A stretch of 64,000 bases of DNA. Origin: Selaginella tamariscina (lineage: Eukaryota > Streptophyta > Lycopodiopsida > Selaginellales > Selaginellaceae). The stretch spans positions 27,501 to 91,500 of the forward strand of contig PUQB01000462.1 in the NCBI GenBank assembly GCA_003024785.1, read 5' to 3'. The translations under genes and the position numbers were made by a program. Positions 12,862 to 24,324 of this stretch are shown piece after piece (positions within the stretch are counted from its first letter, which is position 1; each line of letters starts with the position of its first letter). The notes under the pieces were generated by a model. The model was not told where the DNA came from and searched no databases. It saw only the letters and a list, made by a program, of their open reading frames with translations.

Positions 12862-13824
12862 GCATGGCATATTCTGAGCTTTTTCCTAGTTTGCCGCAAG
12901 ACATTGTGAAGTAGAAATCTTACCGCTCATATCTAGGAAATCCAGGTTGTTGGGCATCTAGTGTGTAAACAATGGCATAGCTATTTCAAACAACTGCCTC
13001 CTTTGCCATTCCTAAGGGATTATAATCTACAATAAAGAGAAAGCATGCTACCAATTTATCGAGTTCGGTGACGATGTATGAAGTTTGACTTTGTTCTACC
13101 TGGAACAATTGAACCTACAAAGCTAGGCTATTGTAATGGCATTGTGTGGTTATTTAAGCCATTTTATTATTATATGGACTTGTGCAATGGTAAACTTGAA
13201 TGGAAAATGCTCCTGCGAGGAAGAAGGACTCATAAGTTATATATGGTCAATTGTCTCGTTGAACGGAGAGGTTTTAACATCTTGTTGGGATGTAATTCTA
13301 GTGTATGATCCTACAAAGAATAAGTGGGTTCGCTGGAACAGTCAAGGCATATAATATGCATGATTTGCAATGGCACAAAATTGTGGGATTGTTTCTACAA
13401 TTAGAAACGTTGGATGGAGCTTGGCGACTTTGGATTGCAAATCCAAACGTGGGTAGTGCATGGTGATGCATTGAAATACTCAATTGGAGTCATTATGAAT
13501 CCCCATTATGCAGTGTCAGCAGAGGATGGTACCATTGTAGTGTTTGAATGTGCTCGCTCATTTAAAACTTTAAATGGTATTGCTCGGATTGTTTTGTTGG
13601 GCATGGAGAATTGTATATGGTACCCACAGAGATGGCAAGGAACTGTGGAGAGGAGAGGTGGATTGGTGCAAAATAAGGTTGTGTGGAATAAAATTTATGA
13701 GTCGGAGCACACAATTATCTCAACTACATATTCACCCTACACTGTTGAAATCAACCAGTTAGTCCCATCGATCATCAATGTCAAGGTTCAATTCTTAGAG
13801 TCACTCCCGGTCCTAATGTTATAA
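12862..13824 (+). pseudogene. F-box/kelch-like protein remnant
   Basis: The reading starts MAYSELFPSLPQDIV, which resembles the opening of an F-box (LP-DIV), but a stop follows at once. Later pieces in shifted frames include KQWHSYFKQLPPLPFLRDYN, LGYCNGIVWLF and YDPTKNKWVRW, the last resembling a kelch/galactose-oxidase strand of plant F-box proteins. Open frames at 13078-13308 and 13414-13824 do not join without frameshifts and stops. F-box proteins are substrate receptors of SCF ubiquitin ligases; this copy looks dead. The assignment rests on short motifs. Confidence 0.5.
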
Positions 13825-14512
13825 ATTGAAATATGAAAATTATGATTTGTTGAATTTTAACTAAAACCTTAATATTGAGGTGTATCTTTTTTAAATTTAA
13901 ATAAATTAATTTCAATGAGCATATTGATGTTTAATAAATCTATGTATCTATTATTATTTACCCATTTCAGTACACTTAAAAAAGACTTTAAATTTGAATA
14001 AAGTTATAATAATTATAATGATATTTTACGGATTTAAGTAATGTGCTCAATATGTTTATGACATATATGTTTAATTTGTTGTAATTGGCATTTATATATA
14101 CCAAAGTTAAAGTTGAGATTTCAAATGTGTGTGCCGTTATTTGAAATAATTGAAGTACAATAATTATCTTGGTTATTATTATGATAATAAAATTAAATAA
14201 TTAAAATTATACTAGTCATTTATGTACACTTTCAACTGTGAAAACCAAGAGCATCTTTGCATATTGACGGCTACATTATGGACATATGTATGTATTTTCA
14301 GTATAACTTATGACATGTTTTTTAATAAAGTAACATTATGATATTATCTTTAACTAAGAATTAAAATGTTAAATAATGTATTATTATACTTATCAAGTTA
14401 ACAAGAGTGAACATTACATTTATATGATTTTGGCTTGTGTTTTACTCTTCAGTATTAAAATTCACCTCAATAACCGTTTAAAAACCACAACATACAATAT
14501 CAACTTATAATA
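13825..14512. other. AT-rich intergenic region left of the large element
   Basis: About 690 bp of AT-rich sequence between the F-box-like remnant and the element's left terminal repeat. No coding region is supported. Confidence 0.4.
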
Positions 14513-14640
14513 TGATGCACGTTGTAACTAAAGTGGGCATGATACGTGAGAAATGGGAATATAAAATAAATTACTAATAATACTAAGTTTTAATTATTAA
14601 TTAATCATTTAATTAATATGTAATTAAGCCTTAAATATTA
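14513..14640 (+). repeat. Left terminal inverted repeat of the large element
   Basis: The outer ~30 bp match the right end inverted. Further inward both ends share an AAATGGG-like block and a run of TTAATTAATT-like sequence. GAATATTC-type palindromes follow near 14687 and 14705, as they do inside the right end. Confidence 0.65.
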
Positions 14641-14794
14641 ATTAATTAATTAATTAATCCTTCAATAACCTTACTTAGTAAGGAATATTCCTAAAATATC
14701 TTAGAATATTCATATTATCTAAAAATAGTTTACAATAATGAAGAAATACTAATCAACATAATTAATAAAATGAAATCATTTTCTTATCAACATG

Positions 14795-15962
14795 TTAATT
14801 TTTTATAAAATACTTTCTTTTTATCATACAAAGAAATCTTTTTATTTTGTCTAAATCATCACTCTCCGGATTAATCAAATCATTTTGGTCAATATCTTGA
14901 TGTTGTTGCCACCACTTAACACTCTCACGAATGCAATTGGGAGTTGCCATCCTTGTTAATACATAAGATGTGATAAGAGAAGGTCTGCATAAAGGCTCAT
15001 CTAAAAACTGACGTTCCTTAAGAATAATATTATAAAGCGCCCGGTTGCTATCCTTCATTTTATAAAATTCAATATCACGAGAAAAAAAGCTTCAGGAAAT
15101 GTATGATACGGTGGATACTGCTCACAAAAATTTTTCGAGATTCTTCTTTCTGAGGCACGTATCCAAGTAGTTCACTAGCTCATCCATGATATCGGTATCA
15201 GAATATGGATCGAAAGTGATTGGATGAATACAAGCAATGTTTTGGTTGAGCATAGCCTTCTGAGGAGAGTCTACTACTAAGATATGTGCATTCTCGTTAT
15301 CCTTAAGCGACTGATCTCCCCTGAGTCCCAATTATTCTTTCATTCTTGAAGAAGTATGGCTTGCTTTCCTTTCTTATATTGTGAAATTCGAGAGGTTTAT
15401 ACACATTCGCTGGTCAAAAATCCAATCTTTACGAATCACCTCTTCTGCAACACTACAATGTTTCTTAAGTAAATTCAACAGCGGTGTTAAGTTATGAATC
15501 TGCATGCATGACCAAATCCCCACAAGCGCACCCATCTCCTTAAGCTTTTGAAAGAGACGATCCAACCCTGGACGAAAAATAATATCATATCGAAATTTAC
15601 CATGACAAGGAATGAAATCTCCTTGTTTGATTTCTTTTTTCTATCCTGGGCCTTTGTCGATGAAGCAGAACACCATTGACATCCAACAACACAATATGGC
15701 CATGAGTAACATGAGATAGCGTTGCCTCTTGAATACTTTGCAAATCACTTGTTTGCTCCCTTTCACATTTATCCGTTGCCACTATCTCGTTGCCTATCCC
15801 TTCATCATTTAATTGTACATCATCCTTACAAGATTCAGATATTGCATGCGCTGAAGAAATTGATTTCGGAACTGAAGCCAATAAAAATGATGATGAAGTG
15901 GCCCCCATGGTAACGATGTTTTGAGCTGCATTATTATCCATTTCCTGCATGAACTCTGTCAT
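14795..15962 (-). CDS. FCP1/NIF-like HAD phosphatase-family protein, several frameshifts
   Basis: The N-terminal ~80 residues are low in pattern. They are followed by HIVLLDVNGVLLHR, the HAD motif I position in FCP1/NIF/TIM50-like proteins, but DxN replaces DxD. Later blocks fit the same fold: CHGKFRYDIIFRPGLDRLFQ, MGALVGIWSCMQ (the hhhW/S region), NAHILVVDSPQKAM (the usual DDSP-K block) and YPPYHTFPEAF near the C-terminus. The blocks lie in different frames; at least three breaks occur (near 15630, 15350 and 15090), two at A or T runs. ATG at 15962 is the best start; the stop is at 14795. Family members act on phosphoserines of the RNA polymerase II tail or similar targets. The DxN change makes activity doubtful. 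It is the left-most gene of the large element and lies about 270 bp downstream of the ParB-like gene on the same strand. Confidence 0.55.
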
Positions 15963-16232
15963 TCTGACATGTGGCACAAGAAATTGTCGCCAAACCCCTC
16001 TCTTACCTCATGCAATGCTGAAAATCCATGTTCTCAATTATTTCATTACATCTGCAAAATGATAATTAGCTGACCTTAAAATTATCAAGGTATATTATTT
16101 ACCTTGTTAATGTGTGACCCATGTTTGAACTAAAAGCTTCATTAATCCTTGAGAATTTATTTTCTGTACAAATATAAAAAAATATACAAAAATGCCTTAT
16201 GTTACACTCATTTACAACTATTCATCACTCTA

Positions 16233-19200
16233 TCAATTCATTATCAATTCTTCTTCGCTATTACCTTCTGAGTGAGGCGAAGAAGGTCTAAGCCGCTTGT
16301 GAGATGGTTCAAGATCTTCTGCATCTTCTATTGATGTTTCCATGGGTCCTGGAGTGTGCGAATGTTCTGTACTCCTCGAGATAACTTCCGGTCTAATATC
16401 TGATTGAAGTTCGTTCTCAGACTCCGAGATTGAACCAGATTCACCTTCAGAGCTATCGCACTTATCTGGAGGGAACTTTCTCAAATACGCCTTTATGGAT
16501 TCGTTTGGGGTACTCAGTTGAGACCCAATCTATCCACTTGTTCAGGTCCTCAACCATGGTCTTATCCTTTTCAACGGCAAACACACATGTATGCCGAAGG
16601 TAACACTCCTTCAAGACGGACCCCCTAGTGCAGTAGTCAAAAACCCACGCATCACTGTGAGGACCCCTGATCAAGTTGACGATGCTCCGTGCCGCTTGAC
16701 TTGTAATGTTTGGATAACGTACATTGCCGAATACGTCACTCATACCTATCGGTGTATCGGATGGAGGTTCAGGGCCGTTGGAGTGCAAACAGATGCCTGG
16801 CCAGTCATTTGGAAGCTTGAAATTGTTTGGCGCATTCCTAACAACCAAGTGAACAACGTATCAATGCACTTGGGATTAGCATCGTTCATATAAAATCCTG
16901 TCCAACGATGTCTATTCTTCTTGGCGAAGGCGAAGGCAAAAGTATCGGTGACATGAGCAAGAATCAAGAAATAAATACCTGAAAAAGTAGGTATCAGTGA
17001 AGAGCGCAAGCATGAATTCAATAATAAATACCTTCTATGTATATGCTTGCACGGCTAAGTTTCTCCACCAGATCCTCTAGTGCCCTATCTGTCGAAAGAT
17101 TTTTTGACACCCGCCGATCCATCACGAACAATTGAAACGGTTTCCTACAAGCAGTGATGTTACCCCATAAAGTCTCCGAATCTAACAACAAACATCTGTA
17201 GGGCTTGTCGTGATTCGTAGCATCCTCCTTTATAAGGTTCAATTCGGTTCTCCGCTGCTGAAGGACTGCCATAAGAGAAGGCGTCATCCCAATGTTCTCC
17301 TTTTTGGCGTTGGCGTGCAATAGATTCTTGCCTAGATCTTCCGATTGGTTCACCCATTCGACAAGCATATCATCGTTCGTCACATGCAAATATTTGCTGA
17401 CCTCTTCATATGTTGAAGTCGAGGTCCAACCCAGTTTGTGGCAGTGTATTCCCAACCACTCCTTGAAATGCCTGACCGTCTTCAACTCCATTGCCTTGAG
17501 ATGAAAAGGAGAGGTTGGGCTGCTGTTATTAATTTGTAGTTTGCCATCGATCACCAAATCAGCCAAGACTTCCATCTCCTCCATCGTTGTTCCATTTAAA
17601 GGCTTCAACCATGTGAGCTTGAAATCGTTGTCTACATCCTTTGTAGATTGAACAGACTTAGCCTTCGGCGTCTTACTGGGTTTCTTTGCAGACTTTTCTG
17701 AGGGCTCCCCTTCACTTGTCTGCTTCTTCTTCAGTGTTCCTTTTGAAAAGGATTCCATAATCCCCAACCATTTGGCAAAGATCCTATCTTCGGGGCAAGA
17801 AATCAACATCATCAGAAAGGATGTTTCCTTCCCGCCCACCTGGGCAAAATCAACTGCTGCAATTTCTTCAACTCTCTGAGGAAAAAGACAGATTAATATA
17901 CCGGCGAGATAAATCCCGCCCAAACAATTTGCTTACCCGGTATTCCGCAGATTGTGTATTCCCTGCGGTAGCTCTTTGTGGTCGCTGAAGAGATTCCCAC
18001 ACGGCTCGCGTGTGTTTAAACTTCTCCCATATTTTGCTGTTGTAGTGGTTGGTGTCGGCAGCGTCCCATTCCGCCGATAACTTATGGTACTGCTCGATTG
18101 TGAGATTCGGCTTAGCTAAAAACGCCGATCTTTTTGTCAGCTTCTCACGGGTATGCTCGGAAAGTTTTGTTGCCATCGTTCCTTTGTTGTGTTCATCGAG
18201 AAGTCGTTGGGCTGCCGTTATTGTGTGCTGGCCACTAATGATGTAGTACTTGATAGATTTTTATTCTCCGTCTGAATCTTCATGAGTTGTTCTGGTGTTG
18301 TGATCCAGACTTTGTCAGCGCCCTTCCTTCTTTCATAGTATGGACACAAAACAGCATTATGTGGAACGGTATAAGAATTGTCGTCCTTCATCTTCTCCAT
18401 GAGCTCAGCTACACGTTCCTGGTTGAGTGGCCTGTAATTGAAGTTTGGGTTGACGCTGCAATATTTAACCCTACAAGGATAAATCTTATCATCCAACATC
18501 ATTTCCTTGTGACTTATTGCAGCATGAGATGCCACAGGTGCAGCTGACAAAACGATTGATGATTTTCTTTTGCGATCCGAATCAACATGTGTGATCCCCG
18601 ACTGCAGCTGTTCTAGTGTTCTCGGCACACTCTTCCAGCTCCCAAAGCTTCCTAAGCAAATTGAACGTGATCTGTAGAGAACCTGAGACCGAGCCACCCT
18701 CTCAATCTCCTTATGATGTCGCTGTGTTCTTCTTCAATGTGAAGAGGGAAGATTGCTCCACTTGCTGATTTTCTGTATTGTGAAGCAATATCTCCTGACA
18801 ATACACCTACTCGATGAGTCTGAAGATTTCGAAGTAGACATCCAGATGGATCCCCTCCATAGATGGGCTTTCGTTGAGTTGAAGAAGAACTCCAAGGTCA
18901 ACATCATTAGTGAACACGTGAACGTCATTATCCACAAGTCGACAAAACCACCCGAAATTAATGTTGTAACTGACGACCTCTGGATCCGAGAACGTGACAT
19001 TGGATGGAACAAGGCATATGTGTCGAGAATCGTCCAATCTGGGTTCGCAGCCTTGCTTCGGGTGCTTGACTAGCGAATCTACTTTCCATTGTTTTGCTTG
19101 TCCATGAGATGTGACAGAGGTTAATTTGACAGCAACCATGGTTGCTCCAATGCGCTTCCCATTTATCTTAAAATATGGCCAAGTTGATTCCAGAATCCCC

Positions 19201-19381
19201 CTGCCCATCTCTTCTCCTGCTCTTGTCTTTAATGTCACCTCAATTCCACATCTGAATACAAAAATGATTAGTTCAAGTATCCGAGTATAACAGATTTTAT
19301 TTTAATTCTTACCCAGAATTTGACGACGACTCCATACTAATGACTCGATCTCCTTGTTTGATCAAATCGTCCTTCTGCAAA
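16233..19381 (-). CDS. ParB-like domain plus permuted DNA-methylase-like protein, frameshifted
   Basis: The first clear exon follows a TTGCAG acceptor at about 19382 and encodes LIKQGDRVISMESSS. The next begins near 19249. A segment near 18540-18180 matches the ParB/sulfiredoxin-like N-terminal domain: VNPNFNYRPLNQERVAELME, PHNAVLCPYY and the signature YYIISGQHTITAAQRLLDE, where ParB has G-RR--AA. An intron at about 17880-17938 (GTAAGC to CTCAG) precedes a lysine-rich linker (KSAKKPSKTPKAKS) and a long helical region. The last part resembles a permuted N6/N4 methylase: GNVRYPNITSQAARSIVNLI then WVFDYCTRGSVLKECYLRHT and FAVEKD, where motif I (DxFxGxGT) is expected. I see no clear DPPY. The tail (16484-16233) is acidic with a KRLR patch. 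Frameshifts occur near 18265, 16840 and 16500. ParB-methylase fusions are common in bacterial mobile elements; here the gene faces a palindrome array. Its 5' exon is not identified. Confidence 0.5.
17903..17920. repeat. Single intronic copy of the 18-bp palindrome
   Basis: GGCGAGATAAATCCCGCC, two changes from the consensus GGCGGGATTAATCCCGCC, sits inside the short intron of the ParB/methylase-like gene. The identical 18-mer variant occurs in array 1 at 20816-20833, so this is a true member rather than chance. Confidence 0.8.
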
Positions 19382-19672
19382 ATAATACACTATAATACAA
19401 ATTATATAAAAACGCACACACACTTGTATAAACCCGAATATACAAAAATAATACACAGAGAGAAGTAGACGTAATTAACTGTCCGAAGCTCACATTTGTG
19501 TTAGTGCAAAAGAAAGATAACATTTCGTTTTAGAACCACCACAAATGTGAGCTCTGGACAGTTTTACATAGATTCCTAGCTTTTACTCGAAATATTATGA
19601 TAAGATGATAAAAGTAAATAAAATGAGATATGCAACTTATATATACTAATACACATATATATTCACATGGAA
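19382..19672. other. 5' region of the ParB-like gene, with a long inverted repeat
   Basis: AT-rich sequence between the first recognised exon and array 1. A 24-bp inverted repeat lies at 19477-19500 and 19540-19563 (core CTCACATTTGTG and its inverse, three mismatched positions or fewer), with a ~39-nt loop. It could be a structured leader, a small MITE-like insertion or a protein site. No exon is recognised here. Confidence 0.5.
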
Positions 19673-21002
19673 GGTGCGGCGGGATTAATCTCGCCACCCC
19701 TTCAATGCCTCCTGAAAGAGTGGGCGGGATTAATCTCGCCACCTTTCTGGAGGCCTTGAACGGGAGTGCGGAATTAATCTTGCCACCCTTCTCGGTCTCA
19801 GAGAGAACTGGGCAGGATTTATTTCTCACACCCCTTCAGTGACTCCAGAAAGGAGGCGGGATTAATCTCGCCCACCATGTAAGGGATGGTTAAATGAATT
19901 TCCCCCCTTCCCAGTTCTCTCCATTGGTATGTTGAAACCTTCTACGTCTCAGACAGAAACGTTTGGGATTGGTCCGACTCACCAATGGAGAAAAAAGGAA
20001 GGGTGGCGGGATTCATTCCTCCAACAGGCATTGAAGACTCGGCGGGATTAATCCCGCCGCCCAGGGCCTTCACTCGGTCCCTATGCGGCGGGATTAATCC
20101 CGCCGGACGCCAATTCCCTGCGCGGAATCGGGCGGGATTAATCCGCCGCCTAGGCACTTCAGGCAGGCCAATGGCGGCGGGATAAATCCCGCCCGATTCC
20201 GCGCAGGGCATGCGTACGCGGCGGGATTAATCCCGCCCACCATGTAAGATGGTGAAATTAATCCCACCACCTTCTCAGTTCCCTCCATTGGTATTTTGTA
20301 AACCTTCTCCGTCTCAGACAGAGTTAGTCGGGATTGATTCAACATACCAATGGAGGAAAAAGAAGGTGGGGGATTAATCCGCCACGGGCAATGAAGGTTC
20401 GGAGAGACTAATCCCGCCGCCCTCTCGTAAATCATGCGCTCACACATATATATTGGCTGCGGCATTTTGAACAGGGATGGGTGGGGGCGGGATTAATCCC
20501 GCCGCTTATATCCTGCGGAAGTGCCTGAGCGGCGGGATTAATCCCGCCGCCCTCCGCGAAGGGCATGAGCGTGGGGCCGGATTAATCCCGCCGTTCATGT
20601 CCTGCGTGAATTCCCTGGGCGGCGGGATTAATCCCGCCGTTACGCGAGGACATGTCATGCGGCTCTTCGGTTAGCCTTCCGTGCAGGATCTTTCATGCAG
20701 CTCTTCGGTTAGCCTCATGAGCGGCGGGATTAATCCCGCCGCCCATCCCTGTAAATGCCCTGCGCGGAATCCGCCGGGATTAATCCCGCCATTAGGCCTT
20801 CACATAGGCCATTCCGGCGAGATAAATCCCGCCGCATTCCGTGCAGGGCATGGTGAGCGCGGATTAATCCTGCCGGGCCCCTCACGCAGCCATGGGCGGC
20901 GGGATTAATCCCGCCGCTCTTCGGTTTGTCTAGAGCGGCGGGATTAATCCCGCCGCCATAGCCTGCGTGAAGGCCTCGCGGCGGGATTAATCCCGCCGCT
21001 CG
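19673..21002. repeat. Palindrome array 1 (GGCGGGATTAATCCCGCC)
   Basis: About 25 copies of an 18-bp palindrome and its variants, mostly 38-50 bp apart. By eye ten copies are exact, starting at 20041, 20087, 20220, 20486, 20531, 20621, 20723, 20898, 20937 and 20980. Copies near the ParB-like gene are more degenerate than those far from it. The spacers are GC-rich and related to each other (recurring CCCTGCGCGGAAT and CTTCGGTTAGCCT). The block stands out as GC-rich in AT-rich surroundings. Because the repeat is self-complementary, open frames run through it on both strands with repeating GGINPAA/GLIPP peptides; I consider these artefacts. Confidence 0.9.
19855..20410. repeat. Nested ~370-bp direct duplication inside array 1
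   Basis: The block at about 19855-20050 recurs at about 20225-20410. It runs from the palindrome and CCACCATGTAAG through CTCCATTGGTAT, the sequence GTCTCAGACAGA, ACCAATGGAG and a GAAGG..GGCG unit. Within each copy the CTCCATTGGTAT and ACCAATGGAG segments are inverted and can pair. A separate pair of imperfect inverted repeats occupies about 20113-20212 and 20758-20850 (GCGCGGAAT against its inverse). Confidence 0.7.
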
Positions 21003-21069
21003 AGGGCTTAGCATGTGTGCGAGATAAAAATTAATAAATAAAAAAATTATACAGATCAAAACACACACA

Positions 21070-21076
21070 TATTATA

Positions 21077-21127
<51 letters not shown>

Positions 21128-21452
21128 GTATGTATAGGAGTGTACGTGTGTGCAAGAGATAGATAAATAAATAAATTATACAGTACTGGTACACATAATA
21201 TGTGTGTATATGTATATCGTGTGTATGCGTGTGAGCGAAACAAATAAAATCATACAGATAAACAAACACACACACACACATATATATACACAGGAGTGTG
21301 CATGTGTGTGCGAAAGATAAAACTAATAAATAAATAAAATTATACAGATAAACACACACATATATATGTGTATATAGATATAGAGAGTCTGTGAATATAT
21401 AAGCATATATATAAACTAGTGTTGTATACTATTTGTTAATATGCATTGATTA

Positions 21453-21513
<61 letters not shown>

Positions 21514-21855
21514 AGCATGTGCGTGTGTGTGGAGAGATAGATCAATTAAAAAAAAATTATATAGATACTGGTACACATAATATGTATGTATATATGTATA
21601 TAGGTATATATATGTATATGTATATTGTGTGTATGCGTGTGTGAGCGAAACAAATAAAATCATACAGATAAACAAACACACACCCACACACATATATATA
21701 CACAGGAGTGCGTGTGTGTGCGAGAGATAAAACTAATAAATAAATAAAATATACGATAAACACACACATATATATGTGTGTGTATATATATAACCATATG
21801 AATATATAAGTTATATATAACTAGTGTTTGTATACTATTTGTAATATGCATTGAT

Positions 21856-21890
<35 letters not shown>

Positions 21891-22135
21891 AACAGTGTGC
21901 GTGTGTGTGGGAGAGATAGATCAATAAAATTTTTTTATAGATACTAGTACACATAATATATGTATGTATATATATAATATATATGTGTATATGTATATCG
22001 TGTGTATGCGTGTGTGAGCGAAAACAAATCATACAGATAAACAAACACACACCCACACACACAATATACATACACAGGAGTGTGCGTGTGTGTGCGAGAG
22101 ATAAAACTAATAAATAAAATTATACGCACACTCCT
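21070..22135. repeat. Tandem repeat, about 370-410 bp unit, roughly 2.5-3 copies, rich in CA/TA microsatellites
   Basis: Landmarks recur in order. TGGTACACATAATATGT occurs near 21187 and 21573, with a one-base variant near 21947. GAGCGAAACAAATAAAATCA occurs near 21233 and 21648, with a variant near 22016. CACAGGAGTG followed by a GATAAAACTAATAAATAAA block occurs near 21289, 21701 and 22073. (TA)n and (GTAT)n runs fill the remainder. No coding sequence. Confidence 0.75.
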
Positions 22136-22199
22136 ATACATATAATACATACATACAACACACACACACACACCACAGATCACCTGTGCAAGCCGCCGC

Positions 22200-23130
22200 C
22201 GCGATTTCACAGCCGCCTCCTCTTGAAACCCTAAGAATATACCTAACCCTAAAGAAATTAAAATATATATCACCCTAATAGAATATTCCTTCTGAGAATA
22301 TACTTAACCCTAAAAGAATAAAATATAGATTCGCCCTAAACGAATATTCTTTCATTATATTATTAGCGCGTGCGTGTGCGTGGGTGTATCACATACACCT
22401 AATCATGCAGGGATTTAACATGTGTGTGTCCATGAGAGTGTTAAAGTTTCATGTGTATTAATACATACATACACATTGCATATATTAATACACATATATA
22501 TACATACACACGTGTATACACACAGACATACATACATATCATGGTTTAGGGTTTAGGGTTAGGTTTGGATTTAGGATGGATCATGCATGGTGTTGTATGT
22601 ATGAGAGAAGAGAGAGTGTTGAAAAATATTTTGTACACATTGCATATATTAGTACACATATATACTACACATATTATACATAGATATACATACAATAGTA
22701 TATGAGAGAAGAGAGACAGTACATATTATGGATCATGCATGGTGTGTATTATACACACAGACATACATACATATTAGTACATAATATTTGAGAGACCGAG
22801 TACATATTATAGATCAGCATGGTTGTATGTTTGAGAGAAGAGACACAGTACATATTAACATGGATCATGCATGGTGTTATGTATGAGAGAAGACAGAAAG
22901 TACACTATATACATACAGAGTACACATATATACATACACACGTGTATACACACAAACTACATACATATTACATGAGTAAATTCATTGTGTTACATATTAG
23001 GGTTTAGGGTTTAGGGTTTAGGATGGATCATGCATGGTGTGAAGAGAGAGTGTTGAAAAATTATTTTTGTACACACATGTATACACAGGTTTTAGGGTTT
23101 AGGGTTTAGGGTTTGCTCCCAACAAGCTTA
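22200..23130. repeat. Telomere-like TTTAGGG tracts and a degenerate repeat with GGATCATGCATGGTGT
   Basis: Short TTTAGGG tracts occur at about 22543-22563, 22998-23022 and 23090-23114, and AACCCTAA-like bits near 22228-22300. A module starting GGATCATGCATGGTGT, usually followed by GAGAGAAGAGA and GTACACATAT, recurs near 22578, 22730, 22862 and 23024. This is interstitial telomere-type sequence within the large element, not a chromosome end. Confidence 0.65.
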
Positions 23131-23334
23131 ATATAAATATTACACATGTAAATTCAATGTGTTACATACACACAGATTGAGTACATATATCATACATGCG
23201 TTGAACATGATGTTTTCAATAAAGAAGCAACATATTTCTTCAGTTTAGTTTAGGGTTGTGCATATGTGTTTTTGTAAGTTCTTGTAATGCGTGTGTAAAT
23301 TATGATTGTGTTTATATATGTGTGCAAAACAAAC

Positions 23335-24060
23335 ATCGAATAATTAAGAAAATAATATTAATAAACACACTATGAACATATTTAAATTACTAATATATAT
23401 ATGATTTTATCTAATATATAGCCATATAGTTTAATAATATATATTAATTTAATATTGATAAAAAGGTTTAACATTGAAATATTCTTGAAATAATAAGAAA
23501 TTAATTGAGAAAATCCCATTAATATATACAAATGTAAATTAAGTACTCAATAATTAACTAAATTAATTATCATAATCATGTTTAATATTGGAATATTCTT
23601 GGAATAATAAGAAAATAAGAAATATCCCATTAATATAAAGAAGATTAATTACTCGAGTAATTAAAGGAAAATGATATTATATACACACTATGAACATATT
23701 TTAAATATACATAATAATACATCATTTTATCTAATATATAGTCATATATAGTTTAATAATATATATTAATTTAATATTGATAATAAGGTTTAACACAGGA
23801 ATATTCTTGAAATAATAACAAATTAATTGAGAAAATCCCATTAATATATACAAATGTAGAATACTTACTGCAATAATTAAGAACAAGACTAATTTAATTA
23901 TGATAATCAGGTTTAATATTAGAATATTCTTCAAATTTAATAAAATAATAAGAATATCCCATTGATACTAGGAAATGAAAATTAATACTCGAGTAATTAA
24001 GAAAATAATAATAATAAACAGACTATGAATTATTTTTGATACATAATAATATATCAATTT
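23335..24060. repeat. AT-rich tandem repeat, about 340-bp unit, just over two copies
   Basis: The sequence ACTATGAACATATTT, then ATTTTATCTAATATATAG, then a GTTTAATAATATATATTAAT block, then AATATTCTTGAAATAATAA, then ATCCCATTAATAT, appears from about 23370 and again from about 23687. A third start appears near 24020. GAATATTC palindromes occur in each copy. Confidence 0.7.
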
Positions 24061-24324
24061 ATTTATTGTATAAGTATTATATTATATATTATAATATAAA
24101 TATTACTTGAATACTAAGAATGTAGAATATAGTCTAAATTTCGTAATATTAAACAGCTTGAATCACTTGAATAACATTAAATGCAATTTTAAAATACTCT
24201 TGGAACTGGAGAGTATATATGTCAGAGTGTCGGATATTTGTGTCAACTCATCTTAAATTTTATTTTCTGTTCTTTTTAAAAAATTTGAATTCTGACATAT
24301 GTATTGTCGGTCTGACATGTAAAT

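Noticed and set aside
19942..20908. Open frames encoding repeated GGINPAA / GLIPP peptides on both strands
   Set aside because: They follow directly from the self-complementary 18-bp palindrome, which lacks stops in several frames; composition and lack of start context argue against real proteins.
19673..21002. E2F-type or K50-homeodomain-type sites within the palindrome (GGCGGG, GGATTA/TAATCC)
   Set aside because: The half-site resembles these consensus sequences but does not match the plant E2F site exactly (TTTCCCGC), and no evidence ties such factors to the array.
21031..22273. Multiple Tyr/Ile/His-rich open frames
   Set aside because: They are translations of CA/TA microsatellites in a tandem repeat, with no domain or gene context.
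22543..23114. Chromosome end (true telomere)
   Set aside because: TTTAGGG tracts are short, interrupted and flanked by unique and repeated DNA on both sides.
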